Shown here: positions 1 to 12,637 of the stretch, piece after piece | Numbering within the stretch: the stretch's first letter is position 1 | Layout: every line of letters begins with the position of its first letter | NCBI GenBank assembly: GCA_003952965.2 | Contig: CM025850.1 | Coordinates: forward strand, 1,036,378-1,100,377 | Length of the DNA: 64,000 nucleotides | Direction: 5' to 3' | Source: Morella rubra | Lineage: Eukaryota; Streptophyta; Magnoliopsida; Fagales; Myricaceae | Program-made: the position numbers and the translations under genes | The notes under the pieces: generated by a model | The model's database searches: none | What the model was told of the DNA's origin: nothing | The model's input: only the letters and a program-made list of their open reading frames with translations

Positions 1-1054
1 TTATTACACACTATAGCAACACAAAGGGAAAAGCTAGTAAAAAGATTATGCGAAATTGTCAAATAAATGTCAAAAGATTAGGAAGCTGTAATTACCAGCT
101 CCCTCAAGCATCTGAAACCTAATTATCTGAATTAAGTTTATAGTTTGTGAACACCTAGTTGAGCTAGAGTTAAAGCTATTATTTGGTGAGATCAAGTTCA
201 GCCCATTTTTCTAAATATAATATCAGGATAAATAGGTTTTTGCATACTCTAAGTAAGGAGGTTTTTACAATTTTTACACTCAAAATTATTATTTTTATTG
301 CATTGCCTCAAGTATAAATACTAATGATTACAGTCAAAAAATGAAAAAAAAAATTACAATTGAAATGACAATTTTATCCCTATAAATTTGTTTGCGTGAT
401 ATTTCCTAATGGTTAAATCATCATTTTAGAGGATAAAAAGATAATTTTTAGCCAACTAGACTAAAATTTTTAACTACGAGAGTAAATTATGTGTGTAAAA
501 TTATTAGTTGACGGAGGTTAACGTAAAAAAGAAATATTTCTGCCAAATTTGATTTGACTAATTTGATATCGGACAGACATTTCATTCTGTTCATGTCACT
601 TTTCCGTGTAATTTAATAGCCAAATTCAACGGGGCGACAAGTGGTCAAGATTGGCCTTCGGTGCCCTTATAAAAAAGACAAGAGAAACTGAACCAATATG
701 CTTCACAAAAAATATTTGTAGAAAAGTTGAAAAAGTGGTCGCTTTAATACGAACTTAGTGCGTTGGGGAGGATATGCACTTGGCCACTAACTAGGTTACT
801 GAAGTTCAGAATCTGCGGCGAAGACCGATCAGAAGAAAGATTCCAGGAATTATTCCTCTGGTGGGGCCGGAGATGACGAAGTGGAGGCAAATTTATGTAA
901 GGACCAATTTGCCCAGGACAACTTCTTCTCGTTTCTGAGCGCCCAGGACTGGCACATCAACACTTTCTCTTTCTTTTTCTTGAATCATAACTGCTGGAAT
1001 CACAGTACAGAGGATCAAAACATTACACAAGTACAGGCAGTTTTTGGATGAGCT
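1..1054. other. AT-rich intergenic DNA, no gene seen
   Basis: No exon-like frame or recognisable domain was seen. The stretch 220-530 resembles the low-complexity 'tttacactttacaccc' type sequence found in the MITE-like elements further on. A less AT-rich patch at 750-1000 has no coding signal that I can defend. Confidence 0.5.
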
Positions 1055-1450
1055 TAATAAAATGGGAAAAATATATTTTTCACCAACGAACTACCATATA
1101 TTTTACACTTTACATCCTAAATTATTAATTTTGACACATTACATTCTTTAATTACTAATTTTTAACACTTTGCACCCTTTATCAAATTTTCAAACTAAAA
1201 TGACGATAATGCCCTTAGATATTGTTGTCAATTCATTAACTTTTCAAGGGTATTATTGTCAAATGGAGGGTGTAAAGTGTTTAATATTAATAGTTGGAGG
1301 GTGTAATGTGTCAAAGTGGGTAGTTTAGGGTGCAAAATATATAACATTGGTAGTTTGAGGGTGTAATGTCTTAAAGATGGTAGTTTGGGGTGCAATGTGT
1401 CACTACTCTAGTAGTTTGTGGGTGAAAAATGTATTTTTCCCTAATAAAAT
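1055..1450. mobile_element. Mutator-like MITE with 9-bp target duplication
   Basis: The element proper is 1064-1441. Its ends are inverted repeats: it opens gggaaaaatatatttttcac and closes with the complement of gggaaaaatacatttttcac, and the similarity continues for about ten more bases. It is flanked on both sides by the same nine bases, taataaaat (1055-1063 and 1442-1450). Nine-base target duplications are characteristic of Mutator-like elements, so this is read as a non-autonomous MULE-derived MITE. The interior is AT-rich and carries several degenerate copies of a 'gggtgtaatgtgtcaaag / tagtttagggtgcaaaat' type unit. No coding capacity is visible. The undamaged duplication and well-matched ends suggest a fairly recent insertion. 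Confidence 0.75.
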
Positions 1451-1582
1451 ATTTTTTGTTAGAGTTAATATAAATTCTGTTATAATTGGAAAAGATTATT
1501 GGAGTTTATAAAAAAAGATATTTAAATTTATAAAAAATTATCCAAGTAAAAGTATTGGAGCATATACAAGACAAAAGAAGTT

Positions 1583-2065
1583 ATGGTATTCAAGGTAGCG
1601 GCTATCAATAAACATGCATGTGCTAACATAGGAAGGGGCTTCTTGAAAAATGCCAACAACAGGAGGGTTGAGGGGGCGAAGAAAGAGGAGATGGCAACCC
1701 TCGTAGAGGAGGGTGGAGGTCGAGGAGGCGTAGAGCTCTGCTTGCAAAGCTATATGCGCCATCGGAACGAGACCGAACATGCCAAGCATGGAGATCTAGA
1801 GCCACTGAAGCCGAACATAGGGCGTATGTCCTCTTTGGAGAAGCAAGAATCCAGTGTATATCAATGTCTTCCCACGGAGCAAAATCTCATCGAAGGGGAC
1901 AGAGAAGCAAGTTATTTGTTGAGAAAAGCCGAGATGGGCCGGCTAGAGGAGGGGAATAGGGCAGAGTACAAAGAAGGAGCGGTAGCTAGGGTTTTGTTTC
2001 TATCTAGAGAGAAAGGAAGAGTCTCACTAGGCACATATTGGATTTTGGTAGCAAGCTCTTTCTAG
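1583..2065 (+). other. unexplained 160-codon open frame in a GC-richer patch
   Basis: An ATG-started frame of 160 codons lies in a patch clearly richer in G and C than the DNA on either side. The product would be rich in Glu, Arg and Gly, with no signal peptide, membrane segment or domain that I recognise. The opposite strand is also open for 60-80 codons here. Read in reverse it contains an AAACCCTAG-type motif near 2000, often found in plant leader sequences, so this may be the decayed 5' part of a minus-strand gene. There is no splice-site support on either strand. It could be a chance frame. Confidence 0.2.
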
Positions 2066-2140
2066 CACATCATCACAATTCCATGATGGAAAGCACAAAA
2101 ACCTAAAAGAGAGAATTTGTGCACAGATGTTAGTAATAAA

Positions 2141-2893
2141 ATGTTTGGCCAATAAAAATTGAATTTTTTTACTAAGTTTTTTCAACTCAAAATTCAGAAC
2201 TGAACATCCAAATTCTTACATTTTTTCACACAAATTCTAACACATTTTTACATAGATTTAATATTTTGTTTAAAAAAAAATCTATTAAATATTCTCTATC
2301 CATACTTTCTCACCAAACTTCAATAATTATTTTATTATAAAATTCCATCAAACTATCTATCTCTATATCTTTTTAAAAACTCTAACAAAAATCAATTTAC
2401 AGTCAAACATCTTTAAAAATTTTCACTAATTTTTACATATAAAATAAAACTTCAATCTACCTAAATATTAACACCACTATCAAATTTTATATAAATTTGA
2501 AAAAATTTTTTTCCCCAACTGGTGAAAGCCATGCAAAAAAGTAATCATTTTGAGGAAATATTTTGAAAGCATCTAAAATTTTAAAAATTCAACACAAACT
2601 CTAACACATTTCCATACAAACTCATATTTTCACACAAATTTCAATACCATTTAAAAAAAAGTTTCACCAAATCTTATCTTTCCATATTACTTCACCAAAC
2701 TCAATATTTTTTTATTAAAAAATTTCATCAAATCATCTCCATATACACTTTTTTACAAACTCTAATAAAAATCATTCTATAATCAAATATTTTAAAAAAA
2801 ATTCACCAACTTTTTGCAAACCCTAATAAAACTTCAATATTCCAACTACTATCAAATTTTTTACATATTGAGAATTTTTTGAAACCGAACATC
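2141..2893. repeat. AT-rich inverted-repeat element(s), MITE-like
   Basis: The segment opens with atgtttggcc followed by an A/T run and closes with ttttgaaaccgaacat. The two ends are imperfect inverted copies (atgtttgg / atgttcgg). The inside repeats the phrases 'cacacaaattctaacacatt' and 'tcaccaaac', so two related elements may be nested or tandem. It resembles the element at 22643-22812 and the inner element at 57736-57965, which have the same gttcggt/gtttggc-type ends. No target duplication was identified. Confidence 0.4.
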
Positions 2894-3538
2894 ACCTTTG
2901 TTTCATTTTTATTTTCTTATATATTTTATTTTTAATTCTTATAATTTTCTCACCAATTTTTAAGAATATTCAAATTAATAATAATGAAGCCAACTCTTGG
3001 GAATCCCAATGACAACTATGGGGATTCAACAAGATAACCTCCATAATTTCTTACTCAAAATTTAAGAGAAAATTCGAAAAGAGATAGATATAATAGGTGA
3101 ACTCTACACTTTTCAATAATTTGCTACGTATGTAAAATTTAGAGTTGTAAAGGATTTTCATCCCAATCAACAACATGAGTGGAGCAAACCAAGAAAACTT
3201 AAAAAAATGTAACAAACAAGAGAGTAGAAGTACTACTTATATTATCTCTTGAGTTGCCTTCTCATGTCTTTGCAATTGACTCCCTTTAACCTCCATAAAG
3301 TAGTATCGGAAATATATTTTACTAGAATTACTCTTCTGTAGAAAAATTCTAGAAGCTTTTATAGAAAAATGAGATACCTGCGAAAAAAAAAATACAGTAG
3401 GCCTCTTAGTAAGAAAAATCTGGATAAGAAGAATAGAAACCAATAAAATTCCCTCCAAAATCAAATATATAAAATGTGACAAAAATCTGTTCCTGATCCG
3501 GCCAATGTGATGGATAAGCTATTGACACTAATCTCTAA

Positions 3539-3900
3539 AATTGTGGATAAATATATTTTGTACCATGTATTTACACTTTACACTTTAATTTATTATTTTC
3601 GTCATATTACACTTATCAATTATCGATTTTAAATACTTTTATTAAAATTTTTTGTTAAGGTAAACAAAAAATAACCTTTTTAACATGTAAAATGATAATT
3701 TTATCTCTGTAAGTTTTTTTGACGGTAATAATTTTAAGAGAGAAAAATAGTAATTTGAGGCTAAAATCAATTTTCTTAGGATTTACCGTGTCTGGAGTCA
3801 TTAGTAAGTGAGTGCATGCAATAAAAATCATAGATTAAGGTGCAAAATATCAATAACTCATAATTAAAGGGTATAAAATGTATTTATTCTCTAAATATTA
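3539..3900. repeat. MITE-like element related to the one at 1064-1441
   Basis: The left end (gataaatatattttgtacc) and right end (ggtataaaatgtatttattc) are imperfect inverted repeats. The interior has the same vocabulary as the 1064-1441 element, with runs about 'tacactttacac' and 'ggtgcaaaatat'. It is much more diverged, and no clean target duplication was found. Confidence 0.45.
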
Positions 3901-4326
3901 ACAAGTTAGGAAGGTAGTGGCCGCTAGACTTTGGTGGTGCTATATAGTTGCCATGTCTATCATGACAGATATTGTACTCTTGGTAGAAGAAAAGACTATT
4001 TATATTTAGTGAATTTGATTAGGATTTTGGGCAATTTTTTGTCTGAATTGCATGGTGCAATTTAAAAAGAAATACAATATGTGTATATTATTATTTAGGA
4101 AAATTGGCATTTTAGCTCTTAGGTTTTCACCACTTTTATTTTTTAATCCTTAAGCTTAATTTTTTCAGATTTTAGTCCTTTAGTTTATATTTTTTTGACG
4201 AAATAGCACTTCCGTCAGAAATTCATCTATTCCCCTAATAGAAAGGGTCTTGTCAAGTCATCTTGTTGCCATGTCAGCTCTAAAAGTTTACAAGTCAACA
4301 TTGCCATGTCAGACAAAAAAAAAAAG

Positions 4327-4419
4327 GGAGAGAAACTGTCAATAAGCAAACGACGTCGGTTGTGGTTTGAAAAAAAAAACAAACAAAACGGAGAGAAGCT
4401 GTCAATAAGCAAACGACGT
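4327..4419. repeat. short direct duplication containing gtcaataagcaaacgacgtc
   Basis: Two near-identical copies of about 30 bases (roughly 4327-4356 and 4390-4419) each end in gtcaataagcaaacgacgtc. They are separated by an A-rich spacer. The core aaacgacgtc occurs again near 5462. The copies lie just upstream of a possible leader and signal-peptide frame on the plus strand. Confidence 0.6.
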
Positions 4420-4736
4420 CATCTTTGTCTCTGAGTTGCATCCTCGTCTTCCTTCCCCCTAATACTCATTTTTGGCTTTGGTCTGGCTTTCTTCCACAAC
4501 CCATTCGAGTCTGAGCTCCCAATTACACAGCTACATTCTTGTTGCAGACTTCTCTGTTTCCTTCTCCCTACAACACCACTTATCAAGCACCAAGTTTGTC
4601 TTGCAAACTTAGCGATCAAGAAAACAGAGCACCCGTTTTTTGTGCGTGAAACCTACTCAACAAAGATCAAGCTTTTCCATCTGAACTGGCAGCACTATAC
4701 ATTCCTTTGCTTCTGTAACGCTTCAAGAAACCACAA

Positions 4737-4874
4737 TGCCGAGTACCACCATTCTCTTCCTCCTTGGCCTCCTCTTCTCCATCACCACCAGGACCACGAT
4801 CAGTATAATGAATGCAGCTTATCAACTCCTCATAAAAGAATACAAATTGTGCAACAAAAAAAAAAATTGTAGAT
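4737..4874 (+). pseudogene. possible first-exon remnant of a small secreted protein
   Basis: An ATG at 4737 opens a short frame whose first 20 or so residues (MPSTTILFLLGLLFSITT) look like a signal peptide. A segment reading AAYQLLIKEY follows, then the frame runs into an A-rich stretch and stops near 4874. The second part faintly recalls the start of plant DUF538 proteins, which open with a signal peptide and a 'Y-E-x-L-x-x-Y' stretch, but the resemblance is too short to rely on. No continuation exon was found. It may simply be a chance hydrophobic frame. Confidence 0.2.
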
Positions 4875-4902
4875 AGAAAAAAGAACTGAACTTATAAACT
4901 CC

Positions 4903-5316
4903 TCACAATAAGAAAGCAATCCCTAACAAAACCAAAATCTTGTTTACTGTCCTGTCTTTGAGCTTCCAATACATTGAAAAAGAAGCAGACCCAGATGCTT
5001 CATTATCAGCAGTTTCTTCATGGGGATTATTGAAATTAGAAGGAACAACCGTGTCGGGCACAGAGCCGTCGTCGCCGGTGTTCGGACTTATCGGTCTGTG
5101 GGATTCTTCAGCAGGACTTTCCAAACTCTTTGGCAGCTCTTGGCCATGAGTTACATTGATTCTGAAGTGCTGGCCATTCTTGCACTGTTCGCCATCGTAT
5201 TCACTAGAAAAGAAATAATTCATCCCTTCTTTGACCAGCGGAACAGCCGCTGAAACTGGATGTGGAATGCCCAGTCGAACATGGAAAAATTCAGAGGTCC
5301 CTCTTCTACCTTTTTC
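4903..5316 (-). pseudogene. orphan 3' exon of a phytocyanin (cupredoxin) protein
   Basis: The minus-strand frame runs from about 5316 to a stop at 4903. Near its middle it carries GMNYFFSSEYDGEQCKNGQ followed by FRINVTHG. This matches the last beta strands of plant phytocyanins (plastocyanin-like domain), where the Cys is a copper or structural ligand position and the GQK/RINV stretch is typical. An acidic Ser/Pro/Asn-rich linker and a hydrophobic C-terminus (NKILVLLGIAFLL) follow, as expected for a GPI-anchor signal. No first exon (signal peptide plus the N-terminal half of the domain) was found up to 6 kb, and the frame closes just upstream of 5317. I therefore read it as a gene fragment, though a distant or diverged first exon cannot be excluded. 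Confidence 0.5.
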
Positions 5317-6349
5317 TCAATGGTTTTTCCTTTGAGAAATGTCAGTATGCTTCTCTATTTGCTACAACTTCTATCCGCAACAGCGTTCATTAGTATGACT
5401 ATGGTGAGGTAGAAAAAGGAGACACTGCAAAGCGGAATCGAAGCTGCTCCGTATATCTACCTAAACGACGTCAGTTTGGGGGAACATTTGAAGTTTTTAA
5501 AAATGGTGCGCATTATAATGGGACGCCGCCGTTTAAATCAGCAGCTGAGTTGTCGGCTGCCATGCTCCCTCAATTAGAAAAATAAATAGATCCATGATAG
5601 AAGGATCGTTTCGTCGTAAAATGTAAACCAAAATATTAAATTTTGAAAAAATTAAACTTAAGTACTAAAAGATAAGAGTGGTAAAACTTCAAGGTTAAAA
5701 TGTCAATTTTTTTAATATTTAATATCGTTTATGTAAAATTTTAGATAATATGAATTTTACGATAGGATTCGTTTTTTTTTTCATATCTCTTTTTAAATTA
5801 TATAGTGCAATTTAATTAAAAAAATATTGAGAATCTCGACAATTGATTCAAGAAAATTAAAAGACAAGATTACCTAATAATCCTCTTTAAACGTGATCAC
5901 ATGAACATTCTAATAGTAAAATATTCAATTAGAGTCATAATTACTGTTCAATAGATGAGCCATCACCACAACACTTGTAATATTACTAAAAAATCTCAAG
6001 CCCGTCTATGAAGTTGAAGATCTGACTTTACTTTCATGGACAATTTCAAATTATGTTTGCGCTTAGAACTCTGGACTGGGAGATTAGTAAACTGTCGTGG
6101 TACCAACTGGCTACAGCCCTGCTGGCGCTGATAATGGTACTTTGTCTGCTTGCGTGTAAGTTTCTTGTGTCTCACGTTCATAAAGACATCCTCTTGCAGA
6201 CACGTACTCCTATAAACGACATCGCTTCCCCCACAAAAATCCAGAAAATTGATTAAAAATTGCACACGCCAAGGTCTACTTCATCTACCGAAGATATTGC
6301 AAAAAGAAAGAAAAAAAATAAGAGAAAAATTCCACCAAGCAAGCAATCC

Positions 6350-9300
6350 ATGGAAGCAGTGGCGTACGTGAAGCTCACCATTTTTCTCTTTTTTGCTTTG
6401 ATATCTTTGGTTCTCGTACCCTCCACTCGAGCGGCGGATGTCAAATACTGCGGTAAGTATTTTTAAATTATTTTCTTGCTACCGTTTTATCAATCACATG
6501 GGTTTGAATCATTTTCGATTGCTTCGATTCGTTTCACTTTGGTTCTTATACCCTAAATTTGTTGTTAGTTATAATTTTGATGTTCGAATTGCACTTGGGG
6601 ATTAAGCTACTATGTGTTATCTTCTTGATGGATGATGTGAAATGATGTAGATAAGAAAGGTAACTATCCTGTGAAGGTTCGGAATGTTGAGATATCACCT
6701 GACCCAGTGGTGTCAGGCAAGCCAGCCACCTTTAAGATATATGCTTCAACTGGTAATATCTCTGATCCTCCATTTTTTTTTTTCTGTCTTTTTGTCTAAC
6801 ACGCATCTCTGCTGAATCGGCGAGGATTGTGTGCCCACTTGATAATCGTAACAGTATTTGTTCATACTTATATAATATTGTACTCAAATTTATACATGCA
6901 AAACAGTGGGTGGAAATGGTGCCGCGTGTGTTTTTCTGGAGAACGTGTTGTGTCCATTTATTTGGATTTGCTGGGCACCAATAATATATGAATTTACTGG
7001 ATTGTAATGTATCTTTCAGATCTCGCACTGAGCTGACTCTGGATGTATGGTGATAATTCCTGTATTTGGGAGTTATTAGGTGGAATTGGATTTTATAAGC
7101 AAGTCCAAGGAGCTGAAAGCATAACTTTGGTTAGTCTTGCTTTTGGGTTATGTTGTAGAAGTGGTAGAGCTTTCTGGAGTTGTGATAAATGGTATCAAAG
7201 CCGATCTAGTGAGCCATATGGTGTTAAGAAAGATTTGGGTTTTGGGTTGCAGAGATTATGCTAGGTTCCATAATGGTGCGTAGATTGGGAAAGTGTTGCT
7301 TGGTCACTCAGTCCCGCACTGAGTGGTTACTAGATGGAACTGTGTTTATAAGCAACTTTGTGGAGCTTCAATCAAACTTTGACGAAGTATAGTGTAGATT
7401 GGCCTAAAAGATTGTAGGTTGTGGCAATTTTGTATCTCACTTGTTCATATTTAGATTGGCATAGATAGTCCTTTGTTTAGGTGGAAATTTGATATAAATA
7501 GACTTGGATGTTGCGACTTTATGACGCAACTCTAGTTGGAGAAAAGCCTTAAACAAGAAGGCATTACATATTATTCAAAGTGCACAAGTACCCAAATGCG
7601 TGTCCTCTTCCAATTCTTATTTTTTATAACTTCCTTCCTGAAAATGTTGGCTTCTTTTTAAGTCTAGTATGTTTGGACATCAAAAAGAGTGGTCTATAGG
7701 CACTATTGGCTTAGTAAGACCCAAGGAAATGTAGCCATGTCTGTATTCAAGCTCAAAAAAGGCTAATCAATTTAATATGTAGAATTCCTTGCAATCACTT
7801 GTAAAATCAGTTCCACATAGCTAGTAACCAATACAAGGTGTTACATTGGGTTTTAAATTTGAATATCTCCAACTGTCCAAGGACCACTTCTTGTGAGGTG
7901 GAGGTCATTTTTTAGAATCTCCATGTCTTTCGTTCTTTTGAAGCAAACTCTTGTCAGAAAATGTCCATTTTTAGTCATTCTGAGTTCGCAAACTAGTTCA
8001 TTAAGCAGTTTTGCAATGATATCAATGTTTGTATGCTTGCCCGTCGGATTTATTTGAGCCTTTACTTGGCAAGTAATGTTATTTTTTTTCCCAGTGGGCG
8101 GCTAGTAAACCTTACTTACATGTGAATCATTTGTGGCATACTTGGGAAAGTGAGTGCCCCTAGGGGGTGCATGTCTAAGCAAGTCTTGGTGGCAACATGT
8201 GCAGCCTTCAATAATTACAGTACTCAGAGAATAGAGACTTACTGCAACTTTTTTGAGGTGGTTATGAAAGGAATATATGGTTAAAAATCACTGCATCAAT
8301 TGCAGTTTGCAAATACGATGAGATTCTCTCAACCAAGTGCAATGAAGGGATGATGTGGTGGGGTGGAGACTGTTACTTATTTTGCAGGAGCAAGGGTGTT
8401 GGGTAATTTTTAAGGTGAAGTACATCGCATCATGATTGCAGTTTTCATGAGGTTCTGATATCTTGTGATAAACTGAAGAAGAATACAAATAGTTGTTTCT
8501 GATCTGAATTTTAAACTCTAACTGCCACAAATCTATTGCATTACTGTTTTGGTCTGTTGCATGTTTGTTCATGCTCTAATTTGGTGCATGTAGGGTTCCC
8601 TGGACGTATTTCTTGGCATTTGGCTTACCTGTATCTTTGATATGCAGGTCAAGCCATTAATGGTGGAAAAGTAGTCATTGAGGTTTCTTACGTTGGGGTG
8701 CATGTTCATACGGAAAACCATGATCTTTCTGAGGAGGTGTCCTGCCCCATTGCACCGGGTGACTTTGTTCTTTCTCACTCGCAAACTTTACCTGGGTACA
8801 CGCCACCTGTAAGTATCCATTTTTCAGATTTAGAGTTTTGACTCTGTGGCCTATGTATTGACATTTTAGAGGAACCCTTCAAAGATTCTCATGGTATATG
8901 CCTATTGCCTAGATTACGGTATCTTTTTGCTTTATTGTTCAATTGCTGATCGACACCTTTGTCATGACCATCTTTATTGGAGTCTTACAGATTTTGGACA
9001 TATTTAGGAACTTTAGTTATGCCTTGTTTTGACTAGGTTCAGCTATTACCCTGTTTCAAAGTTGTTGGTGTTTTTTTTTCACATAAGCCTTTACCTCGAG
9101 AATGTAGTGCTGGAATTCATCTTTGGGGGAATCGATTTAATATGATACTTTTCAAAAATACTTTTTTTTTTTCTTTTTGTATAGTCATATTTTGGTGTGT
9201 AGTAATACTAATAAAAATGCTCTAAACATAATTTAAAATGTTAGAAAACTTATTGACATGGTCATTGACCTAAGGATTTGCAGTATGGGCCTATGATCAA

Positions 9301-10659
9301 AGAAGGTCTTGAATCATAGATAATAGTTTTTCCTCTTTACTTGAAAACTTGCTTTTTCCTTCGAAGTTATGAACATGGAGGAAAGAAAGTAGAGGAGAGC
9401 GGGGGAGGGGCCTGAAGATCCTTAAGGGAGAATCGAGGATAGTTACATGGTAGGGGCCTGGGAAAGGAATCTGTTGGCTTCTCGAAATTTTCCAAGGTTA
9501 AACTTGTTATCTAATAAAAAACAAAAAGACTAGAGTATTCTTCAATTTGGTGCTAAACTTCTGAGTTTTACCAAAAACTTATATATGTATATTTTTGGTT
9601 TTTTAAAGAGATCAGGGTTTTTTTCCAATGTTCTGTGGGTTAGTGGGTGATCTTATATTTTTTTTTTTTTGGGGGGGGCGGCCAATGTCAATGTTATTGA
9701 ACTTTGGGGCCAATGGGTGGTTTTCTCAGGATTTTGTTTTCTTGTTTAGGTGGGGGAGCGGGGGGCCCTGGCCCCCCTAGTACCCCCTTCTTATGCACTT
9801 CCCAAATTTGTTGCTGGGCATCGACAGATAACAGCATCCATAGTTCTGTTGCATTTGTGAAGTTTTTTTTTCTTTCTATGTTGGTCTTTCTTTATTCATC
9901 AAGAGGGACTAGGCAGCACTCCAAACGAATCAGCTTGTTGCATGTTGTAAAGGAAAACTGATGGAGTGGCGTTTTCCTTGACTGGTTGTCAATTGCTGCA
10001 CCTCTTTGCTTCAAAATCTTGCTACTTTTGGTTGCACTGGTTTCCACTCTACTTATCTAACCAACGGTAGTTCTTTTGGGGAGTTTCAGTCTGCTTTCCT
10101 CTCTTGTTGCTTTTTTTTTCGGAGACCTGTCACTTGTGGTAAGGATCGATGCTGGTTGAGAGAAGCTGGCCCTTCTAGAGAGAAGTAACTTGTGAATGAG
10201 ATAAAGAACATTTTATTTTTTAATGCCCCTCCTCCCTTTTCTCCTTTTTCCTCCTTTTCTTTTGTCCATGCCTGCATGGTGGGTTCATTGATGGGCGAGT
10301 CTTGAGAGTGAACTGAGAAAGAGGTTAGAAACAACAGAGAAATGTAAGTTCAACATTTTTCTGCATAATTTCTATCCATTCTTTTAGGTCCATTATTATG
10401 CATGGAAAGAGAGCATAAAATTTCTCTCAGTAGTTTTCTTCCCCACTTCATAATCAGCCTAACTTTAGCAAATGCATTTGACCATTTCCTCAATTGTTAT
10501 TTTATTTTTGGCGTTTCACATCAGTAGCTGATAGTTTTGAGGTACTTGCAGGGCCCTTACACTCTTAAGATGACAATGAAGGATGATAGTGACCAACTCT
10601 TGAGTTGCATTAGCTTCAAATTCAAGATCAGCCTTGGATCTCTACTGTCTTCTAGTTGA
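6350..10659 (+). CDS. ML-domain (MD-2-related lipid-recognition, NPC2-like) secreted protein
   Basis: Four exons join in frame: 6350-6452, 6651-6752, 8648-8808 and 10552-10659, all with GT-AG borders, giving 157 aa. Residues 1-28 are a signal peptide (hydrophobic run LTIFLFFALISLVLV, then STRA). The mature part is one ML domain, starting DVKYCDKKGNYPVKV and holding VEISPDPVVSGKPATF, cysteines at 34, 101 and 141, and the late strand GPYTLKMTMKDDSDQLLSC. Plant ML proteins of this size (about 150 aa) resemble NPC2 and are often named phosphatidylglycerol/phosphatidylinositol transfer proteins. They are thought to bind sterols or other lipids in the secretory path or vacuole. Here the ligand is inferred only from the family. 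The start is the first ATG ahead of the signal peptide; a longer upstream frame reaches 6260 but would bury it behind a Lys-rich stretch. The 1.9-kb introns 2 and 3 hold only AT-rich and T-rich sequence. It looks intact. Confidence 0.93.
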
Positions 10660-12637
10660 ATGAATGCCTAGGGCATGGGTGCTTGGATGTTTCCATGGCA
10701 GCTCTATTGATGTTGCTGGAGTGGTTTGTTGGATCTGAGGTCTCATCTGTAGTTTGTGTGCATTTTGTGTGTATTCCCAGACTATGATAAATATCAATGA
10801 AAATAAAAATGCTATCTCTACCTCTGGAGAGGTAGTCAATAGCCAGTACTATGCTTTTCCATCCAGTCCACTATTTGTGCATCCTTCTCAACAGCAAGCT
10901 TTGTACAAAGAACATGGCCATCTTGGGCAATTTAAATTGCCGGAGATTAGTTTGCTTCTCAATTCTACATACTTCACTTGTTTTTCCAGAAAAGAGAGAA
11001 AAATTGGGTTCAAAATCATGCTAGAATGAAAATTCTTTTTATTCTTTTATTCTTTTCTTTTCTTGGTCAATTGAGATTGCATGCCACTAATGACTAGAAA
11101 AGTAGGTTGGGCCTGTAGACCCGAGTAGATTGTATGGGCTTTTTGGCCCAATTGATTAAGGTCTTTTAAGGCCGGTTAGTTTGTGGTCCTTCGGCTGTTG
11201 GTTTCAAATGTAATGGCCTGTATGCCTTTTTAATACGTAGCGGGGGCATAACGTCAAAATTTTGGCTTAATGAAATAATTATAAAATAATTTTTCTTTTT
11301 TCATTAAATTATTTCTTTTATTAAGTGTAATTATACAAACAGTATTTGTGATATATCCTTTTGACAATAAACATTTATACAAATTAATCTCTATGATTAG
11401 TGTATAGTTACAAAATGGTGCTTTAGTCTTAATTTTATCATCTCTTTTAACGTCATATGTTAAGTTGAATTAAATCTTTAATTAACGAGTCATGTGTTAA
11501 TAATTTAAAATTCAACATCGAGTGTTAAGAAAGATGACAATTAAGATTAAGAAATTATTTTATTAATATATCTAGATTAAATGGACTAATTTGTACAAAT
11601 GATAAATATGTTTGTATAATTAAATTATTTTATTATTAAAAAAATTAAATAATTTTTTTTTACTAACTATTCCGTTAATTCACTGTTAAGCAATCCCGCG
11701 TCCTTTTATGTACTTCTAATTGACAAGAATCTTAGGTGGGGTTTCCAAAACCCTAGACTACATTTTGGACGCCGAAATTTACTTATAGATTTCTTTTATG
11801 CATTAAAATAATCAACAATGGATCATGGGGCACAGTCTTTTTGAACGGATCACGTGGTTAAAGTTGCACTTTAAACCCGCAAGCTGTCGCCCATTCTATA
11901 ATCTGTACCCTAAAATATGTTTAACACGCAATAACTTCATCAACAGATTGCTTTTGTGCAGCCTTTTCAAAACTGTCAAAAATCTGTCACAATCTTCTAG
12001 TACAGATCATGGGACACAATTTTCCCCAACACTGTCTATCATAATCTTTTCTTTTTTTTTTTTTTTTTCTTTTTTTTTTCTTTCTTTTTTTTCTCGAGGT
12101 CGTATCATAATCTTTTAATACAGATCATGTGGCATAATCTTCCTTTCCCGACCAATGTCTTTAATGTTGACAGGGCCAAAACCAAAACTCACTCCTTCAC
12201 AGGGGAATCATTAGCGATACAAAATGCAGAAAAAAAAAAAATCCTTAACTACACATTAACCCTAAGTCCCTAACGGAAATAAAGTTTTTTTTTAAAAAAA
12301 AAAATTTCCTCATTTTCTTTCTATCCAAGATTAAGCATATAAAACTTTACATATTTCATCTATTGTTGATAAGAGAAAACAGTAAAGATAATATTATCAA
12401 GATTTTCAGTTTAAATGTTAAGGTTATGTGGGCATTTAGTTTTTAGGTTTTCATTTTTTTAACAAATCGTCTTTTAATTTTTAAATTGATCATAAAGTTT
12501 TTTAATTTACAATTTTTATCAAATAAGTCATTTTCTTTAATTTCTATCTATAAAATTAACAATTCATATGGTAATTCCAATTGTAAGTTCACACATGTCA
12601 TTTAAAACTAAAATGATGTGACTTATAAATTTTTGGC
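10660..12637. other. intergenic, low-complexity and repeat DNA
   Basis: The first few hundred bases are probably the 3' untranslated region of the ML gene. From 11090 to 11270 lies a G-rich patch ('gggctttttggccc', 'ctgtatgcctttttaat') of unknown origin. From 11820 to 12170 three imperfect copies of a phrase like 'ggatcatggggcacagtctt' recur, around a long T-rich tract at 12046-12092. No gene was seen. Confidence 0.45.

Noticed and set aside
10006-10334. Frames inside intron 3 of the ML gene
   Set aside because: T-rich intron sequence without coding bias; the flanking exons join perfectly across it.
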